A stretch of 64,000 bases of DNA from Cellulomonas sp. PhB143 (GTDB lineage Bacteria; Actinomycetota; Actinomycetes; Actinomycetales; Cellulomonadaceae): NCBI RefSeq assembly GCF_003752595.1, contig NZ_RKIJ01000014.1:1-64000 (forward strand). Reading direction: 5' to 3'. The translations under genes and the position numbers were made by a program. The notes below the pieces were generated by a model, which had not been told where the DNA came from, did no database searches, and saw only the letters and a program-made list of their open reading frames with translations. Within the stretch, counting starts at the first letter, position 1; the number at the start of each line of letters is the position of its first letter. This document shows, piece after piece, positions 28,144 to 37,977 of this stretch.

Positions 28144-30864
28144 TCACATCGCGCCGACGCGCACCACCCGCAGCACGACCTGGCCGGCCTCGTCGGACGC
28201 CGCGTGGTCGACGACGGCGTCGATCGCCCAGTCGTGGTCGCCCGCCGGGTCGTCCAGGACCTGACGGACGAACCAGGTGCCGGGCTCGACCAGGGTGCCG
28301 TCCGGCGTCGGGCCCGACTCGACGATCGTGACCAGCGCTGAGGCGCGTGCCGCGGCGCCGAAGCCGATCGCGTCGTCGCCCTGGGCGTCGAACAGGGGGT
28401 CGAGGGCTTCGCCCCAGGCGTCCGCGTCCCAGCCGGAGGCGCCGTCGAGCGCGCCGAGCGTCTCGTAGCGCTCCTGCGCCGCGAGCTCGACCCGGCGGAA
28501 CATCGCGTTGCGGACCAGCCGGCGGAACGCGCGCACGTTGCCGGTGACGGGCCGCGCCGGCTCCTCCAGCCCGGCCTCGGCGAGGGAGCCCTCGCCCGCG
28601 GGGTCGACGTCGTCCCCGGTCAGGTCGGGGTGGGACAGGCGCTCCCACTCGTCGAGCAGCGAGGAGTCGGTGCCGCGCACCAGCTCGCCCAGCCACTCGG
28701 TGACCTCGTGCACGTCCTCGGTGCGGTGCTCCTCGGAGATCGTCTGGCGCATGCCGCGGTAGGCGTCGGCGAGGTACCGCAGCAGCACGCCCTCCGTGCG
28801 CTCGAGCCCGTACTGCGAGACGAACTCGGCGAACGTCATCGCGCTCTCGAGCATGTCGCGCACCACCGACTTGGGGGACAGCTCGGCGTCGGCGACCCAG
28901 GGGTTGGACTGCTTGTACTGGACGAACGCTGGCTCGAGCAGGTCCTCCAGCGGCTTGGGCCAGGTGACGGTCTCGAGGAGCTCCATGCGCTCGTCGTACT
29001 CGATGCCCTCGGCCTTCATCGCGCCGATCGCCTCGCCGCGCGCCTTGTGCTGCTGGGCGACGAGCACCTGGCGGGGGTCGCTCAGCGTCGCCTCGAGGAC
29101 GGAGACGACGTCGAGCGCGTGGGTGGGGGAGTCGACGTCGAGCAGGTCGAGGGCCGCCAGGGCGAACGGCGAGAGCGGCTGGTTGAGGGCGAAGTCGCGC
29201 GGCAGGTCGACGACGAGCCGGACCGCGGGCCGCTCGCCCGTCGGGGAGGCCGGGTCGGGGACCCGGAAGCGCTCGACGATGCCGGCCACGCGCAGGGAGC
29301 GGTAGATGCGGAACACCTGGCGCACGTGCTCGGCGCGCTGGGTGTCGTTGTCGTGGTTCGCGGTGAGCAGGTGGCGCATCGCGACGATGGGGTCCTGCGA
29401 GGGGTCGGCGTACCGGGCGGCGTCGTCGTCCGCGTCGAAGTCCGGGTGCGAGGGGTCGAGCGCGAACCGGGACCCGCGGGCCAGCACGTTGAGCACCATC
29501 GAGTGGCTGACCGTGAAGTGGCTGGTCAGCGGCTCCGGGTCGGCGTCGCGCAGGCGCTCGTACGTAGCGTCGGTCCAGTTCACCGAGCCCTGCGGGGCCT
29601 TCTTGCGCACGATCTTCTTGAGCTTCTTCGGGTCGTCGCCCGCCTTGGCGAGCAGCCGGCGGTTCTCGATGACGTGCTCGGGGGCCATGACGACGACCTC
29701 GCCGAGCGTGTCGAACCCGGCGCGCCCCGCGCGACCGGCGATCTGGTGGAACTCGCGGGCCGAGAGGTGGCGCATCCGCTCGCCGTCGAACTTCACGAGG
29801 CTCGTCAGCAGCACCGTGCGGATCGGCACGTTGATGCCCACGCCCAGCGTGTCCGTCCCGCAGACGACCTTGAGCAGGCCCTTCTGGGTCAGGCGCTCGA
29901 CGACGCGGCGGTACTTGGGCAGCATCCCCGCGTGGTGCACGCCGACGCCGTGCCGCAGGAACTTGCTCAAGGTCTTGCCGAACCCGGTGCCGAACCGGAA
30001 GTCCCCGAGCTCGGCGACGATCGCGGCCTTCTCGTCCTTGGAGCTGATGTTCGTGCTGAGCAGGGCCTGGGCGCGGTCGATGGCGTCCTTCTGCGTGAAG
30101 TGCACGACATAGACGGGGGCGCGGTGGGTCTGCACGAGCTCGTCGATGACCTCGTTGAGGGGTTCGACGACGTAGCGGTACGTCAGCGGGATCGGACGCT
30201 CCGCGGTCGTGACCTCCGCGACGGGCAGCCCCGTGCGCTCGGTGAGGTCGTCGACGAACATCGACGTGTCGCCCAGGGTGGCGGACATCAGGACGAACTG
30301 CGTGTTCGGCAGCTCGAGCAGCGGGACCTGCCACGCCCAGCCGCGCTGCGGGTCGGCGTAGAAGTGGAACTCGTCCATGACGACCTGCGAGGCGTCGGCC
30401 GTGGCGCCGTCGCGCAGCGCGATGTTCGCGAGGATCTCCGCGGTGCAGCAGATGATCGGGGCGCCCGCGTTGACCGACGAGTCGCCCGTCATCATGCCGA
30501 CGTTCTCGGAGCCGAACGCCTCGACGAGGGAGAAGAACTTCTCGCTGACCAGCGCCTTGAGCGGGGCCGTGTAGAAGGTGCGCCCGCCCTTGAGGTTGCG
30601 GTGCGCGGCGAGCGCCGCGAAGTGCGCGCCCATCGCGACCAGCGACTTCCCGGAACCGGTCGGGGTCGCGAGGATGACGTGCGAGCCCGAGACGATCTCC
30701 ATGAGGGCCTCGGCCTGGTGCGGGTACATCTCGATGCCGCTCGCGACGGTCCACGCCTCGAAGCGCTCGTAGAGGTCGTCGGGATCGGTCCGCATGCCGA
30801 CGACGGACTCGGGCAGGTGGTCGGCGAGCCGCGTGCGGGTGTCGGTGGAGGTCATCGCCGTCAT
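28144..30864 (-). CDS. DEAD/DEAH-box RNA helicase with DUF3516
   Basis: A 906-residue superfamily 2 helicase. N-terminal core: motif I ATPTGSGKS, motif Ia TAPLKALVSEKF, motif II VVMDEFHFY, motif III LMSATLGD, and motif VI FHQIAGRAGRAG after GVGVHHAGMLPKYR. The last third, about 350 residues, is the DUF3516 domain of actinobacterial Ski2-like helicases. Role presumably in RNA handling; substrate unknown. Two ATG codons (30864 and 30855) are possible starts; neither has a clear ribosome-binding site. The frame stays open far upstream but that part is antisense to the next gene. It is divergent from the luciferase-like gene. Confidence 0.92.
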   Translation of the reverse strand: MTAMTSTDTRTRLADHLPESVVGMRTDPDDLYERFEAWTVASGIEMYPHQAEALMEIVSGSHVILATPTGSGKSLVAMGAHFAALAAHRNLKGGRTFYTAPLKALVSEKFFSLVEAFGSENVGMMTGDSSVNAGAPIICCTAEILANIALRDGATADASQVVMDEFHFYADPQRGWAWQVPLLELPNTQFVLMSATLGDTSMFVDDLTERTGLPVAEVTTAERPIPLTYRYVVEPLNEVIDELVQTHRAPVYVVHFTQKDAIDRAQALLSTNISSKDEKAAIVAELGDFRFGTGFGKTLSKFLRHGVGVHHAGMLPKYRRVVERLTQKGLLKVVCGTDTLGVGINVPIRTVLLTSLVKFDGERMRHLSAREFHQIAGRAGRAGFDTLGEVVVMAPEHVIENRRLLAKAGDDPKKLKKIVRKKAPQGSVNWTDATYERLRDADPEPLTSHFTVSHSMVLNVLARGSRFALDPSHPDFDADDDAARYADPSQDPIVAMRHLLTANHDNDTQRAEHVRQVFRIYRSLRVAGIVERFRVPDPASPTGERPAVRLVVDLPRDFALNQPLSPFALAALDLLDVDSPTHALDVVSVLEATLSDPRQVLVAQQHKARGEAIGAMKAEGIEYDERMELLETVTWPKPLEDLLEPAFVQYKQSNPWVADAELSPKSVVRDMLESAMTFAEFVSQYGLERTEGVLLRYLADAYRGMRQTISEEHRTEDVHEVTEWLGELVRGTDSSLLDEWERLSHPDLTGDDVDPAGEGSLAEAGLEEPARPVTGNVRAFRRLVRNAMFRRVELAAQERYETLGALDGASGWDADAWGEALDPLFDAQGDDAIGFGAAARASALVTIVESGPTPDGTLVEPGTWFVRQVLDDPAGDHDWAIDAVVDHAASDEAGQVVLRVVRVGAM

Positions 30865-30939
30865 TGTCGCAGGGCCGTGCGTCGTGACGGGTTCCCCTGC
30901 GTCGGAATGCCCGGGACGAGGCTTTGGTTGACGCAGGCG

Positions 30940-32022
30940 ATGAACGACGACGCAGCGCAGGCCACCGGCCCCGCACCTCACCAGCCCCGCCTCTCCGTCC
31001 TCGACCTCGTGCCCGTGCGCACCGGGCAGACCAGCGCCCAGGCGCTCGCGTCCTCGCTCTCGCTCGCCGAGCGCGCCGACGACCTCGGCTTCGAGCGCTA
31101 CTGGTTCGCGGAGCACCACAACATGGCGGCGGTGGCGGCGTCGACGCCGCCGGTGATGATCGCGGCCGCCGCGTCGCGGACCCGACGCATCCGGGTCGGC
31201 TCGGGCGGCGTGATGCTGCCCAACCACTCGCCGCTCGTGGTCGCCGAGCAGTTCGCCGCCCTCGAGGCGCTCGCGCCCGGCCGCATCGACCTCGGCATCG
31301 GCCGTGCTCCGGGCTCCGACCCGGTGGTGACCCACCTGCTGCGGGCCACCGGTCCGACGTCGGACGTGGAGCGCTTCCCCGAGCACGTCACCAACATCCG
31401 TGCGCTCCTCGACCCGGACGGCGCGCGCCTGCGCCTGGGCGACGGCGGGCTGTACGACGTGCGCGCCACGCCGGCCGCCGCGCAGGCGCCCACGATCTGG
31501 CTCCTCGGGTCCTCCGACTACTCGGCGCGGCTCGCCGCCGAGCTCGGCCTGCCGTACGTGTTCGCCAACCACTTCTCCGGTGCCGGGATCGACCAGGTGC
31601 TCGCGCTGTACCGCGACGGGTACCAGCCCTCGGCCGAGCACCCCGCACCGCAGACGTTCCTCACGCTCAACGCGGTGGTCGCCCCGACCCTCTCCGAGGT
31701 GCGCGAGCGCGCGCTGCCGCAGGCGCGGTCGATGGCGCGGCTGCGCACCGGGCGCCCGATGGGTGCCGCGGAGACCGTCGAGGAGGCGCTCGCCGCACCG
31801 CTGGACGACGCGGGCGAGCGGCTCGTCGCCGAGATGCTCGAGCGCTGGCTGGTCGCCGAGCCCGCCGCCGCCGCCGAGGCGCTGACCTCGCTCGCACGGC
31901 GGCACGGCGTGGACGAGGTCATGGTCGTCCCCGTCGCGGGGACCTACGCCGGCGAGCCGATCGACGAGACGCCCGGACGCGTGCAGACTCTCGAGCTGCT
32001 CGCGCAGGCGCTCGCGCGCTGA
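30940..32022 (+). CDS. LLM-class flavin-dependent oxidoreductase (MsnO8-like)
   Basis: A 360-residue bacterial-luciferase-like TIM barrel: LSVLDLVPVRTGQTSAQAL, DDLGFERYWFAEHHNM, IRVGSGGVMLPNHSPLVVAE and the phosphate loop LDLGIGRAPGSDP-type block. This subgroup (short loop lacking the F420 signature) is usually FMN-dependent; substrate unknown. The ATG at 30940 has AGGCG just upstream, a weak site. It ends two bases before the stop of the opposite-strand kinase-like gene. Confidence 0.9.
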   Translation: MNDDAAQATGPAPHQPRLSVLDLVPVRTGQTSAQALASSLSLAERADDLGFERYWFAEHHNMAAVAASTPPVMIAAAASRTRRIRVGSGGVMLPNHSPLVVAEQFAALEALAPGRIDLGIGRAPGSDPVVTHLLRATGPTSDVERFPEHVTNIRALLDPDGARLRLGDGGLYDVRATPAAAQAPTIWLLGSSDYSARLAAELGLPYVFANHFSGAGIDQVLALYRDGYQPSAEHPAPQTFLTLNAVVAPTLSEVRERALPQARSMARLRTGRPMGAAETVEEALAAPLDDAGERLVAEMLERWLVAEPAAAAEALTSLARRHGVDEVMVVPVAGTYAGEPIDETPGRVQTLELLAQALAR

Positions 32023-32023
32023 G

Positions 32024-32857
32024 TCAGGAGAGGTCCCACAGGAGCCGGTAGTAGGCGATCTTCTCCGCGTCCGGCTCGATCCCGTACGCCTCGTAGAGCG
32101 GCGCGTCGTAGCCGGGCCCGTAGTTCCACTCCGTGCTCCAGGCGGCCACGGCGAGGTCGGCCCACCGGTCGGCGACGCCCAGGGAGCCGAGGTCGACGTG
32201 CCCGGCGGGCGCGCCGTCGTCGTCCAGGAGGGTGTTGGGCGCGCAGGCGTCGCCGTGGCAGACGACGAGGTCCGGCGCCGGGGGGTCCGCGAGCCGGGCG
32301 AGGGCCTCGGCGACGGGGACGGTGCGGTGCTGCGGGGACCAGGACTCGGGGCCGTCGCCGGCGTCGGCGCGGTCGCGGGCGTCCGCGAGGCGCTCGCGGG
32401 CCGACCAGGAGAACGGGCACTCGCCGACCGGCAGCGCGTCGTGCAGCGTGCGCAGGCCGGCGCCGATGGCGCGGGCGGCGGTCTCCGGGTCCGCGAGCCA
32501 GCGCGGTGCGACGGCCGACGCGCCCGGCAGCGTCCGCGTGACGAGCCAGGTGCCCTGCCGCGCGTCCTCGGGCGCCGCCTCGTCCTCGGCCCGCCCGTGC
32601 CCGACGACGGTGGGCACCACCGCGTACGCCCGGGCCCAGGCCATGCGCTCGGCCTCGGCCACGAGGTCGAGCCCTCGCCCGTCCGGCGCCCACTTGAGGT
32701 GGTGCTCGCTCCCGACCCGGAACGTCAGCCCGCCGACCTGGTTGCGCCAGACCGGCAGGATCTCTCCCTCCAGCGCGAGCTCCGCGGCGATCTCGCGCAC
32801 GACGGCCGAGGGCTCGACGTCGGCGACGTCCGCGCCGCCGACGGGGACGCGGCTCAC
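32024..32857 (-). CDS. aminoglycoside phosphotransferase-fold kinase
   Basis: A 277-residue APH/choline-kinase-fold protein. The catalytic loop is VCHGDACAPNTLLDDDG and the metal aspartate is in AGHVDLGSLGVADRWADL, much like APH(3') enzymes. The natural substrate is unknown; resistance cannot be inferred from sequence alone. The GTG start overlaps the stop of the upstream gene (GTGA at 32854-32857), so it is translated together with the uncharacterised protein before it. Confidence 0.82.
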   Translation of the reverse strand: MSRVPVGGADVADVEPSAVVREIAAELALEGEILPVWRNQVGGLTFRVGSEHHLKWAPDGRGLDLVAEAERMAWARAYAVVPTVVGHGRAEDEAAPEDARQGTWLVTRTLPGASAVAPRWLADPETAARAIGAGLRTLHDALPVGECPFSWSARERLADARDRADAGDGPESWSPQHRTVPVAEALARLADPPAPDLVVCHGDACAPNTLLDDDGAPAGHVDLGSLGVADRWADLAVAAWSTEWNYGPGYDAPLYEAYGIEPDAEKIAYYRLLWDLS

Positions 32858-33873
32858 GCGGGCACCACCGCAGGAGCCTGTTCCGCCGCCGCCGCCGCCG
32901 CCGCTGCCGCGCCCGCGACCGGCTCGTCGGTGAGCAGCGCGTCGACCGTCGCGAGCAACCGGGCGCGCAGCGCCTGCCCGCGCTCGGCGAAGGCGCGCTG
33001 GTGGCGCACGTACTCGGCGCGACCCGCCGGGGTCTCGATCGCGACCGCCTCCTCGCCGTAGGAGGAGACGTCGTACGGCGAGGCGCGCATGTCGACGTGG
33101 CGCACGTCGCGCGCCAGCTCGAAGCAGTCGAGGAGCAGGTCGCCCGGCACGGCGGGCGCGAGCTTCGTGGCCCACTTGTACAGGTCCATCGTCGCGTGCA
33201 GGCACCCGGGCTGCTCCATCGCCGGCTGCGACTCGCGCGTCGGCTGCAGGCGGTTGAGGCCGCGCGCCTCCGGGGTGAAGAACCGGAACGCGTCGAAGTG
33301 CGTGCAGGTGATCGGGTGGGCCTCGACGACGGCGTCCGTCCCGGCGTGGCCGAGCCGCAGCGGCAGCGGGTGGCGCTGGTCGCGGCCGCGCTCGCGGTCC
33401 CGGTAGACCATCGCCCACTCGTGCAGGCCGAAGCAGCCGAGCCGGGCCGGGCGCCCCGCCGTGTTGGCGAGCAGGGTGCGCACGTGCTCGAGCGTCGGGC
33501 CGCGCTCGGCGAGCAGCGCGGCGGTGTCGAGGACGACGCCGGCGCGCGGCCGGCCGCCGACCTCCACCGTGGTCTTCCGGTACCACCGCCACGAGGTGCG
33601 CTCGGCGTACGCGGCGCGAGCGACGTCGTCGGGCACGCGGCCGGCCGGGTCGGGGGACAGGACGACGACGCCCGGGCCGGGGTGCCAGCGCCGCAGCTGG
33701 CCCGGGCGGGTGGGGTAGTAGGTGAAGAGGAAGTCCTCGATCGCGTGCTTCTCGCCGCGCTCGTGCGCGGCGCGCCACACGGCGGTCAGGGCGTCGGCCC
33801 GGGCGGCGTGCGCGGCGGCCAGGGCGCTCCACGCGGACGCGGAGAGGATCTCGCGGACGGTGGTGGTGGGCAC
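32854..33873 (-). CDS. conserved actinobacterial protein of unproven function
   Basis: A 339-residue protein. I recall relatives being auto-annotated '3-methyladenine DNA glycosylase', but I see no glycosylase motif (no HhH-GPD, AAG or AlkD pattern). Strongly conserved-looking blocks are EDFLFTYYPTRPGQLRRWHPG, LGCFGLHEWAMVYRD, THFDAFRFFTPEARGLN and PGCLHATMDLYKWATKLAP with DMRASPYD; their His/Asp/Cys content suggests an enzyme. It ends in a run of nine Ala from GCC/GCG triplets. The GTG start follows a -10 TAGGCT by six bases (leaderless). It is coupled by a 4-bp overlap to the kinase-like gene. Confidence 0.75.
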   Translation of the reverse strand: MPTTTVREILSASAWSALAAAHAARADALTAVWRAAHERGEKHAIEDFLFTYYPTRPGQLRRWHPGPGVVVLSPDPAGRVPDDVARAAYAERTSWRWYRKTTVEVGGRPRAGVVLDTAALLAERGPTLEHVRTLLANTAGRPARLGCFGLHEWAMVYRDRERGRDQRHPLPLRLGHAGTDAVVEAHPITCTHFDAFRFFTPEARGLNRLQPTRESQPAMEQPGCLHATMDLYKWATKLAPAVPGDLLLDCFELARDVRHVDMRASPYDVSSYGEEAVAIETPAGRAEYVRHQRAFAERGQALRARLLATVDALLTDEPVAGAAAAAAAAAEQAPAVVPA

Positions 33874-33917
33874 CCGTCCAGCCTAGACAGCCGCCAGGGG
33901 TGGTGCGGCCGCCACGG

Positions 33918-34931
33918 TCAGAACAGCGCGACCTTGCCCGGCCGCGGGAAGATCTCGTCGAGCGCCGCGAGGTCCTCGGGCGTCGGCTCCCACGCCGCGG
34001 CCGCCGCGTTCTGCCGCACCTGGTCCGGCGTGGTGGCCCCGGCGATGACCGAGGCGACCGCCCGCTGGGCCAGCAGCCAGCCGAACGCGACCTGCACCTC
34101 GGTGATGCCGCGCTCGTCGCAGAAGTCGCGCAGCCGCTCGAGCGCCTCCCAGGGGGCGCTCTCGAGAAGCTGCGGCTTGTTGCGCACGAGCCGGCCGTCG
34201 TCGGGCCGGTTGCCGCGCGTGTACTTGCCGGTGAGGAGGCCGTTGGCGAGCGGGAAGTACGGCAGGACGCCGATCCCGTACGCCTCGGCAGCCGGGATCA
34301 CCTCGAGCTCGGCGCGGCGGTCGATGAGGTTGTAGTGGTTCTGCGCCGTGACGAACCGGGTGGTGCCGTGCGCGCGGGCGGTGTGCTCGGCGTCGGCGAC
34401 CTGCCAGCCCGCGCGGTTGGAGTGGCCCACGTACCGGACCTTGCCCGCCCGCACGAGGTCGTCGAGCGCCGCGAGCGTCTCGTCGATCGGGGTGAGGTCG
34501 TCCGGCGTGTGGAGCTGGAAGAGGTCGACGTGGTCGGTGCCCAGGCGGCTCAGCGACCCCTCGACGGCGCGCACGACGTAGCGGCGCGAGCCGCGGGCGT
34601 CGAGGTCGGGACCGTTGAGCCCGCGCACCGGCATCCCGAACTTGGTCGCCACGACGACCTCGTCCCGGTGGGCGCCGAGCGCCCGGCCGAGGAACTCCTC
34701 GCTGCGCCCCGGCACCGCCCCGTAGCTGTCGGCGGTGTCGAAGAACGTGATCCCGGCGTCGAGCGCGGCGTGCACGACCGCCGCCGACCCCTCGAACGAG
34801 GTGGTCACGGCGTTGGAGCGGCCGAGGTTGTTGCACCCCAGCCCGACGGCGGAGACGGCCAGGCCGGAGCGGCCGGCGCGGCGGAGCGGGGGACGGGTGT
34901 CGTCGGTCGTGCCGACGGTGTCGGTAGGCAT
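33918..34931 (-). CDS. aldo/keto reductase
   Basis: A 337-residue NADPH-dependent TIM-barrel oxidoreductase. The catalytic tetrad is visible: Asp and Tyr in FFDTADSYG, Lys in VVVATKFG, His in DLFQLHTPDD. The cofactor end is VIAGATTPDQVRQN. Substrate unknown. The ATG at 34931 follows a -10 TACCCT by seven bases on this strand; the frame further upstream has no conserved residues. The next gene upstream is the DUF418-like membrane protein, with a 14-bp gap. Confidence 0.92.
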   Translation of the reverse strand: MPTDTVGTTDDTRPPLRRAGRSGLAVSAVGLGCNNLGRSNAVTTSFEGSAAVVHAALDAGITFFDTADSYGAVPGRSEEFLGRALGAHRDEVVVATKFGMPVRGLNGPDLDARGSRRYVVRAVEGSLSRLGTDHVDLFQLHTPDDLTPIDETLAALDDLVRAGKVRYVGHSNRAGWQVADAEHTARAHGTTRFVTAQNHYNLIDRRAELEVIPAAEAYGIGVLPYFPLANGLLTGKYTRGNRPDDGRLVRNKPQLLESAPWEALERLRDFCDERGITEVQVAFGWLLAQRAVASVIAGATTPDQVRQNAAAAAWEPTPEDLAALDEIFPRPGKVALF

Positions 34932-34945
34932 CCCACCGAGGGTAG

Positions 34946-36160
34946 TCAGCCCGCCGGGTCGACGCGGGACGCGCGGTCGGCGACCGACGTGACGAGGCGC
35001 TCGAGGGGGCCGCGCCCCCAGACGACGCGCCACGCGGTCGCGAGGACGAGGGAGGCGACGACCATGACCACGAGCGGCCCGTTTCCCGACGCGTCACGGA
35101 CGAGGTCCGTCGACCACCGCGTGCGGACCGCCCAGAGCGCCACCACCTGCGCCGTGTACACGGTCAGGGCCGTCGCACCGACCGCCGCGAGCGGCGAGAG
35201 GACCAGCGCGACCCGGCGCGCGCGGACCACGACGAGGCACGCGCCGACGACCATGACGGCGAACCCGCCCGAGCCGAGCACCTCCAGCGGGGTGTCGGTG
35301 TGCGGACCCGCGAGGAGCAGCGCCGCCGGGAGCGGCCACGGCGCGTCCGGCGCGACGTCCTCCTGCCGGACGACGGTCGTCGCGTCGTACGCCGCGGCGA
35401 CCGCGGCGGCGCCGCCCAGCCGCGCGGTGGCCAGGGACGACGCCGCGTAGCCGACGACCGTCGCGCCCGCGCCGACGAGCGCGAGACGGGCGCCGTCCCG
35501 CTCCGTCGACAGGCCCGCGCGCCCGATCGCGAGGCCGACGAGCACGTACGCCATCCACACGAGCGCGGGGTAGTAGCCGGTGAGCACGTAGTCCGTCGCG
35601 GCGCCCGTCCCGTCGTGCGGATAGCGCAGCCCCGCGTGGCCGATCGCCTCCCGCCCCGCGAACCGCAGCACGGACCCGACGAGTGCGACGACGCCGGCCG
35701 CCACGAGCAGGCGGGAGGGGCGCCACCGCAGTACGGGGATCGCGAGGACGAAGTACGCGCCGTAGCAGGCGAGGATGATCGCGATGCCGGTGTCGAGCAG
35801 GTCGAGCACCGCGGCCAGGGCGAGGAGCACCGCGGCACGGGCGAACAGCCGGGCGCGGGCCTGCAGGAGCGGCACGCCCCCCGGCGGGGTGGTCCCGCCC
35901 GTGACCAGCGCGAGCGAGATCCCCGCGACGGTCGCGAACAGGATCGACGAGCGCCCGTCGGCGATACCCAGCCAGGGGGCGCCGTCCGGTCCCTCCTGCA
36001 CCCCGACGTGCGCGGCGAACATCCCGAGGACGGCGAGGCCGCGGGCCACGTCGAGGCCGACCAGGCGGCCGGGGCCGCCCAGCAGGCGGTGGGCCGCGCC
36101 GGGTCGCGCGTGGCCGCCGGGGCGCAGAGGATCGGTGGTCGTCGCGCTCGCGGGCGTCAT
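34946..36160 (-). CDS. multi-pass membrane protein, HGSNAT/DUF418-like acyltransferase fold
   Basis: A 404-residue integral membrane protein with about ten helices. The N-terminal block RLVGLDVARGLAVLGMFAAH is the hallmark of the DUF1624/DUF418 group related to heparan-alpha-glucosaminide N-acetyltransferase. These are thought to move acyl groups across or at the membrane; no substrate is established here. A -10 TACTCT ends six bases before the ATG on this strand. It is divergent from the methyltransferase. Confidence 0.85.
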   Translation of the reverse strand: MTPASATTTDPLRPGGHARPGAAHRLLGGPGRLVGLDVARGLAVLGMFAAHVGVQEGPDGAPWLGIADGRSSILFATVAGISLALVTGGTTPPGGVPLLQARARLFARAAVLLALAAVLDLLDTGIAIILACYGAYFVLAIPVLRWRPSRLLVAAGVVALVGSVLRFAGREAIGHAGLRYPHDGTGAATDYVLTGYYPALVWMAYVLVGLAIGRAGLSTERDGARLALVGAGATVVGYAASSLATARLGGAAAVAAAYDATTVVRQEDVAPDAPWPLPAALLLAGPHTDTPLEVLGSGGFAVMVVGACLVVVRARRVALVLSPLAAVGATALTVYTAQVVALWAVRTRWSTDLVRDASGNGPLVVMVVASLVLATAWRVVWGRGPLERLVTSVADRASRVDPAG

Positions 36161-36290
36161 CGCCCGAGAGTAGGCGGACGAGCGCGGACACTGCCGGACG
36201 AGACCGGCCGCGCCCTGGTGCGCGCGGACCCGCGGACCATGATGTGAGAACCCCCACCTGCCGGGCCGCCCGCCGCCCTACCGTGGTGGC

Positions 36291-37163
36291 ATGACCGACG
36301 CGACCACCGAGCCGTTCGACGCCCCGACCGGGCCCGGCGGCAGCACTCCGTCCAAGGAGTCCGAGTCCTACACCCACGGGCACCACGAGTCCGTCCTGCG
36401 CTCGCACCGCTGGCGCACCGCGGAGAACTCCGCGGCCTTCCTCCTCCCGCACCTGTCCCCGGGCCTGTCGATCCTCGACGTCGGCTGCGGGCCCGGCACC
36501 CTCACCGTCGACCTCGCCCAGCACGTCGCGCCCGGGAAGGTCGTCGGCGTCGACGCCTCCGAGACGGTGCTCGCCAGCGCCCGCGAGGCCGCGGAGGACA
36601 AGGGCGTCGAGAACGTCGAGTTCCGGCACGCGAACGCCTACGAGCTGCCGTTCGACGACGACTCCTTCGACGTCGTCTTCGCCCACCAGGTCCTGCAGCA
36701 CCTCTCGGACCCCGTCGCCGCCCTGCGCGAGATGCGCCGTGTCGCGCGGCCGGGAGGCCTCGTCGCGAACCGCGAGTCCGACTACGCCGCGATGACCTGG
36801 TACCCGGAGTCCCACGGGCTGACGGAGTGGAACGAGCTCTACCACGAGGTCACGCGCGCCTACGGGTTCGAGGCCGACGCCGGGCGCCGCCTCCTGTCGT
36901 GGGTCGAGCGGTCCGGCGTCGCGCCCGAGGCGATCACGCCGTCGGCCGGCGTGTGGTGCTACTCCACCCCGGAGGACCGGCGCTGGTGGGGCGGGCTGTG
37001 GGCCGAGCGCTGCATCGCGTCGAACTTCGCGGTGCAGGCCAAGGAGTCGGCGCTCGCGGACGACGTCGCGCTCGAGCTCCTCGCGCAGGACTGGCTGCGC
37101 TGGGCCGAGGAGCCCGGCGGCTGGTTCGCCGTCCTGCACGGCGAGACGATCGCGCGCGTCTGA
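36291..37163 (+). CDS. class I SAM-dependent methyltransferase
   Basis: A 290-residue methyltransferase with motif I ILDVGCGPGTLT, the acidic loop VVGVDASETVL, motif II-type NAYELPFDDDSFDVVFAHQVLQH split by the usual helix, and VARPGGLV. UbiE/Methyltransf_11-like. Substrate unknown. A -10 TACCGT (36279-36284) ends six bases before the ATG, so it is probably leaderless. A stand-alone gene upstream of the FAH hydrolase. Confidence 0.9.
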   Translation: MTDATTEPFDAPTGPGGSTPSKESESYTHGHHESVLRSHRWRTAENSAAFLLPHLSPGLSILDVGCGPGTLTVDLAQHVAPGKVVGVDASETVLASAREAAEDKGVENVEFRHANAYELPFDDDSFDVVFAHQVLQHLSDPVAALREMRRVARPGGLVANRESDYAAMTWYPESHGLTEWNELYHEVTRAYGFEADAGRRLLSWVERSGVAPEAITPSAGVWCYSTPEDRRWWGGLWAERCIASNFAVQAKESALADDVALELLAQDWLRWAEEPGGWFAVLHGETIARV

Positions 37164-37194
37164 CGCCCGCCGGCGCCGCGTATAGCCTGGCACC

Positions 37195-37977
37195 GTGCGC
37201 ATCGCGAGATTCACCACCGGAGACGACCCCCGCTACGCCATCGTCCAGGAGGAGCACGGGGTCACCCACCTCGCCGTCCTCAGCGGCGACCCGCTGGCCA
37301 TGCCGACGCAGCCCACGGGCGAGCGCATCGAGCTGGGCGACGGCGTCCGGCTGCTGGCGCCCGTGATCCCGCGCTCCAAGATCGTGGCGGTGGGCCGCAA
37401 CTACGTCGAGCACGCCAAGGAGCTCGGTAACGAGGTCCCCGAGCGGCCCCTGCTCTTCCTCAAGCCGAACACCGCCGTCATCGGTCCGGACGACCCGATC
37501 GTGCTGCCCGACTTCTCGCAGGAGGTCAGCTACGAGGCCGAGCTCGCGGTCGTCATCGGCCGCATGGCCAAGGACGTCGCGCCCGACGACGTCAAGCACT
37601 ACGTCCTCGGGTACACCGTCGCGAACGACGTGACCGCCCGCGACGCCCAGCGCACCGACGGGCAGTGGGCGCGCGCGAAGGGGTTCGACTCCTCCTGCCC
37701 GCTCGGCCCGTGGATCGACACCGACCTCGACCCGGAGGACGTGGGCGTCAGCTCGCGCGTCAACGGCGAGACGCGCCAGGACGGGCGCACGCGCGACATG
37801 GTGTTCGACGTGAGCTACCTCGTGTCATACATCTCGGAGGCGATGACGCTCCTGCCGGGCGACGTGATCCTCACGGGCACGCCGGCGGGCGTCGGCCCGA
37901 TCGTGCACGGCGACCGGGTGGAGTGCGAGGTCGACGGCATCGGCGTCCTCGCCAACCCGGTGGTGCGGCGCGGCTGA
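37195..37977 (+). CDS. fumarylacetoacetate hydrolase-family protein
   Basis: A 260-residue FAH-fold hydrolase or decarboxylase of the YcgM/FAHD1 type: [17 protein letters not shown], the metal-binding glutamates in [10 protein letters not shown] and [29 protein letters not shown], and the end [17 protein letters not shown]. Acts on acylpyruvates or oxaloacetate in relatives. The GTG start follows a -10 TAGCCT (37183-37188) by six bases. It precedes gltX by 85 bp, a pairing I recall in many actinobacteria, but gltX has its own promoter. Confidence 0.92.
   Translation: MRIARFTTGDDPRYAIVQEEHGVTHLAVLSGDPLAMPTQPTGERIELGDGVRLLAPVIPRSKIVAVGRNYVEHAKELGNEVPERPLLFLKPNTAVIGPDDPIVLPDFSQEVSYEAELAVVIGRMAKDVAPDDVKHYVLGYTVANDVTARDAQRTDGQWARAKGFDSSCPLGPWIDTDLDPEDVGVSSRVNGETRQDGRTRDMVFDVSYLVSYISEAMTLLPGDVILTGTPAGVGPIVHGDRVECEVDGIGVLANPVVRRG

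Noticed and set aside
30865-31905. N-terminal extension of the DUF3516 helicase by about 350 codons
   Set aside because: That stretch is antisense to the luciferase-like oxidoreductase gene, which has clear family motifs; the extension has none.
32024-32857. Acquired aminoglycoside-resistance gene
   Set aside because: The kinase fold is shared by many metabolic kinases, base composition equals the neighbours, and the gene is coupled to a housekeeping-like partner; no mobile DNA is near.
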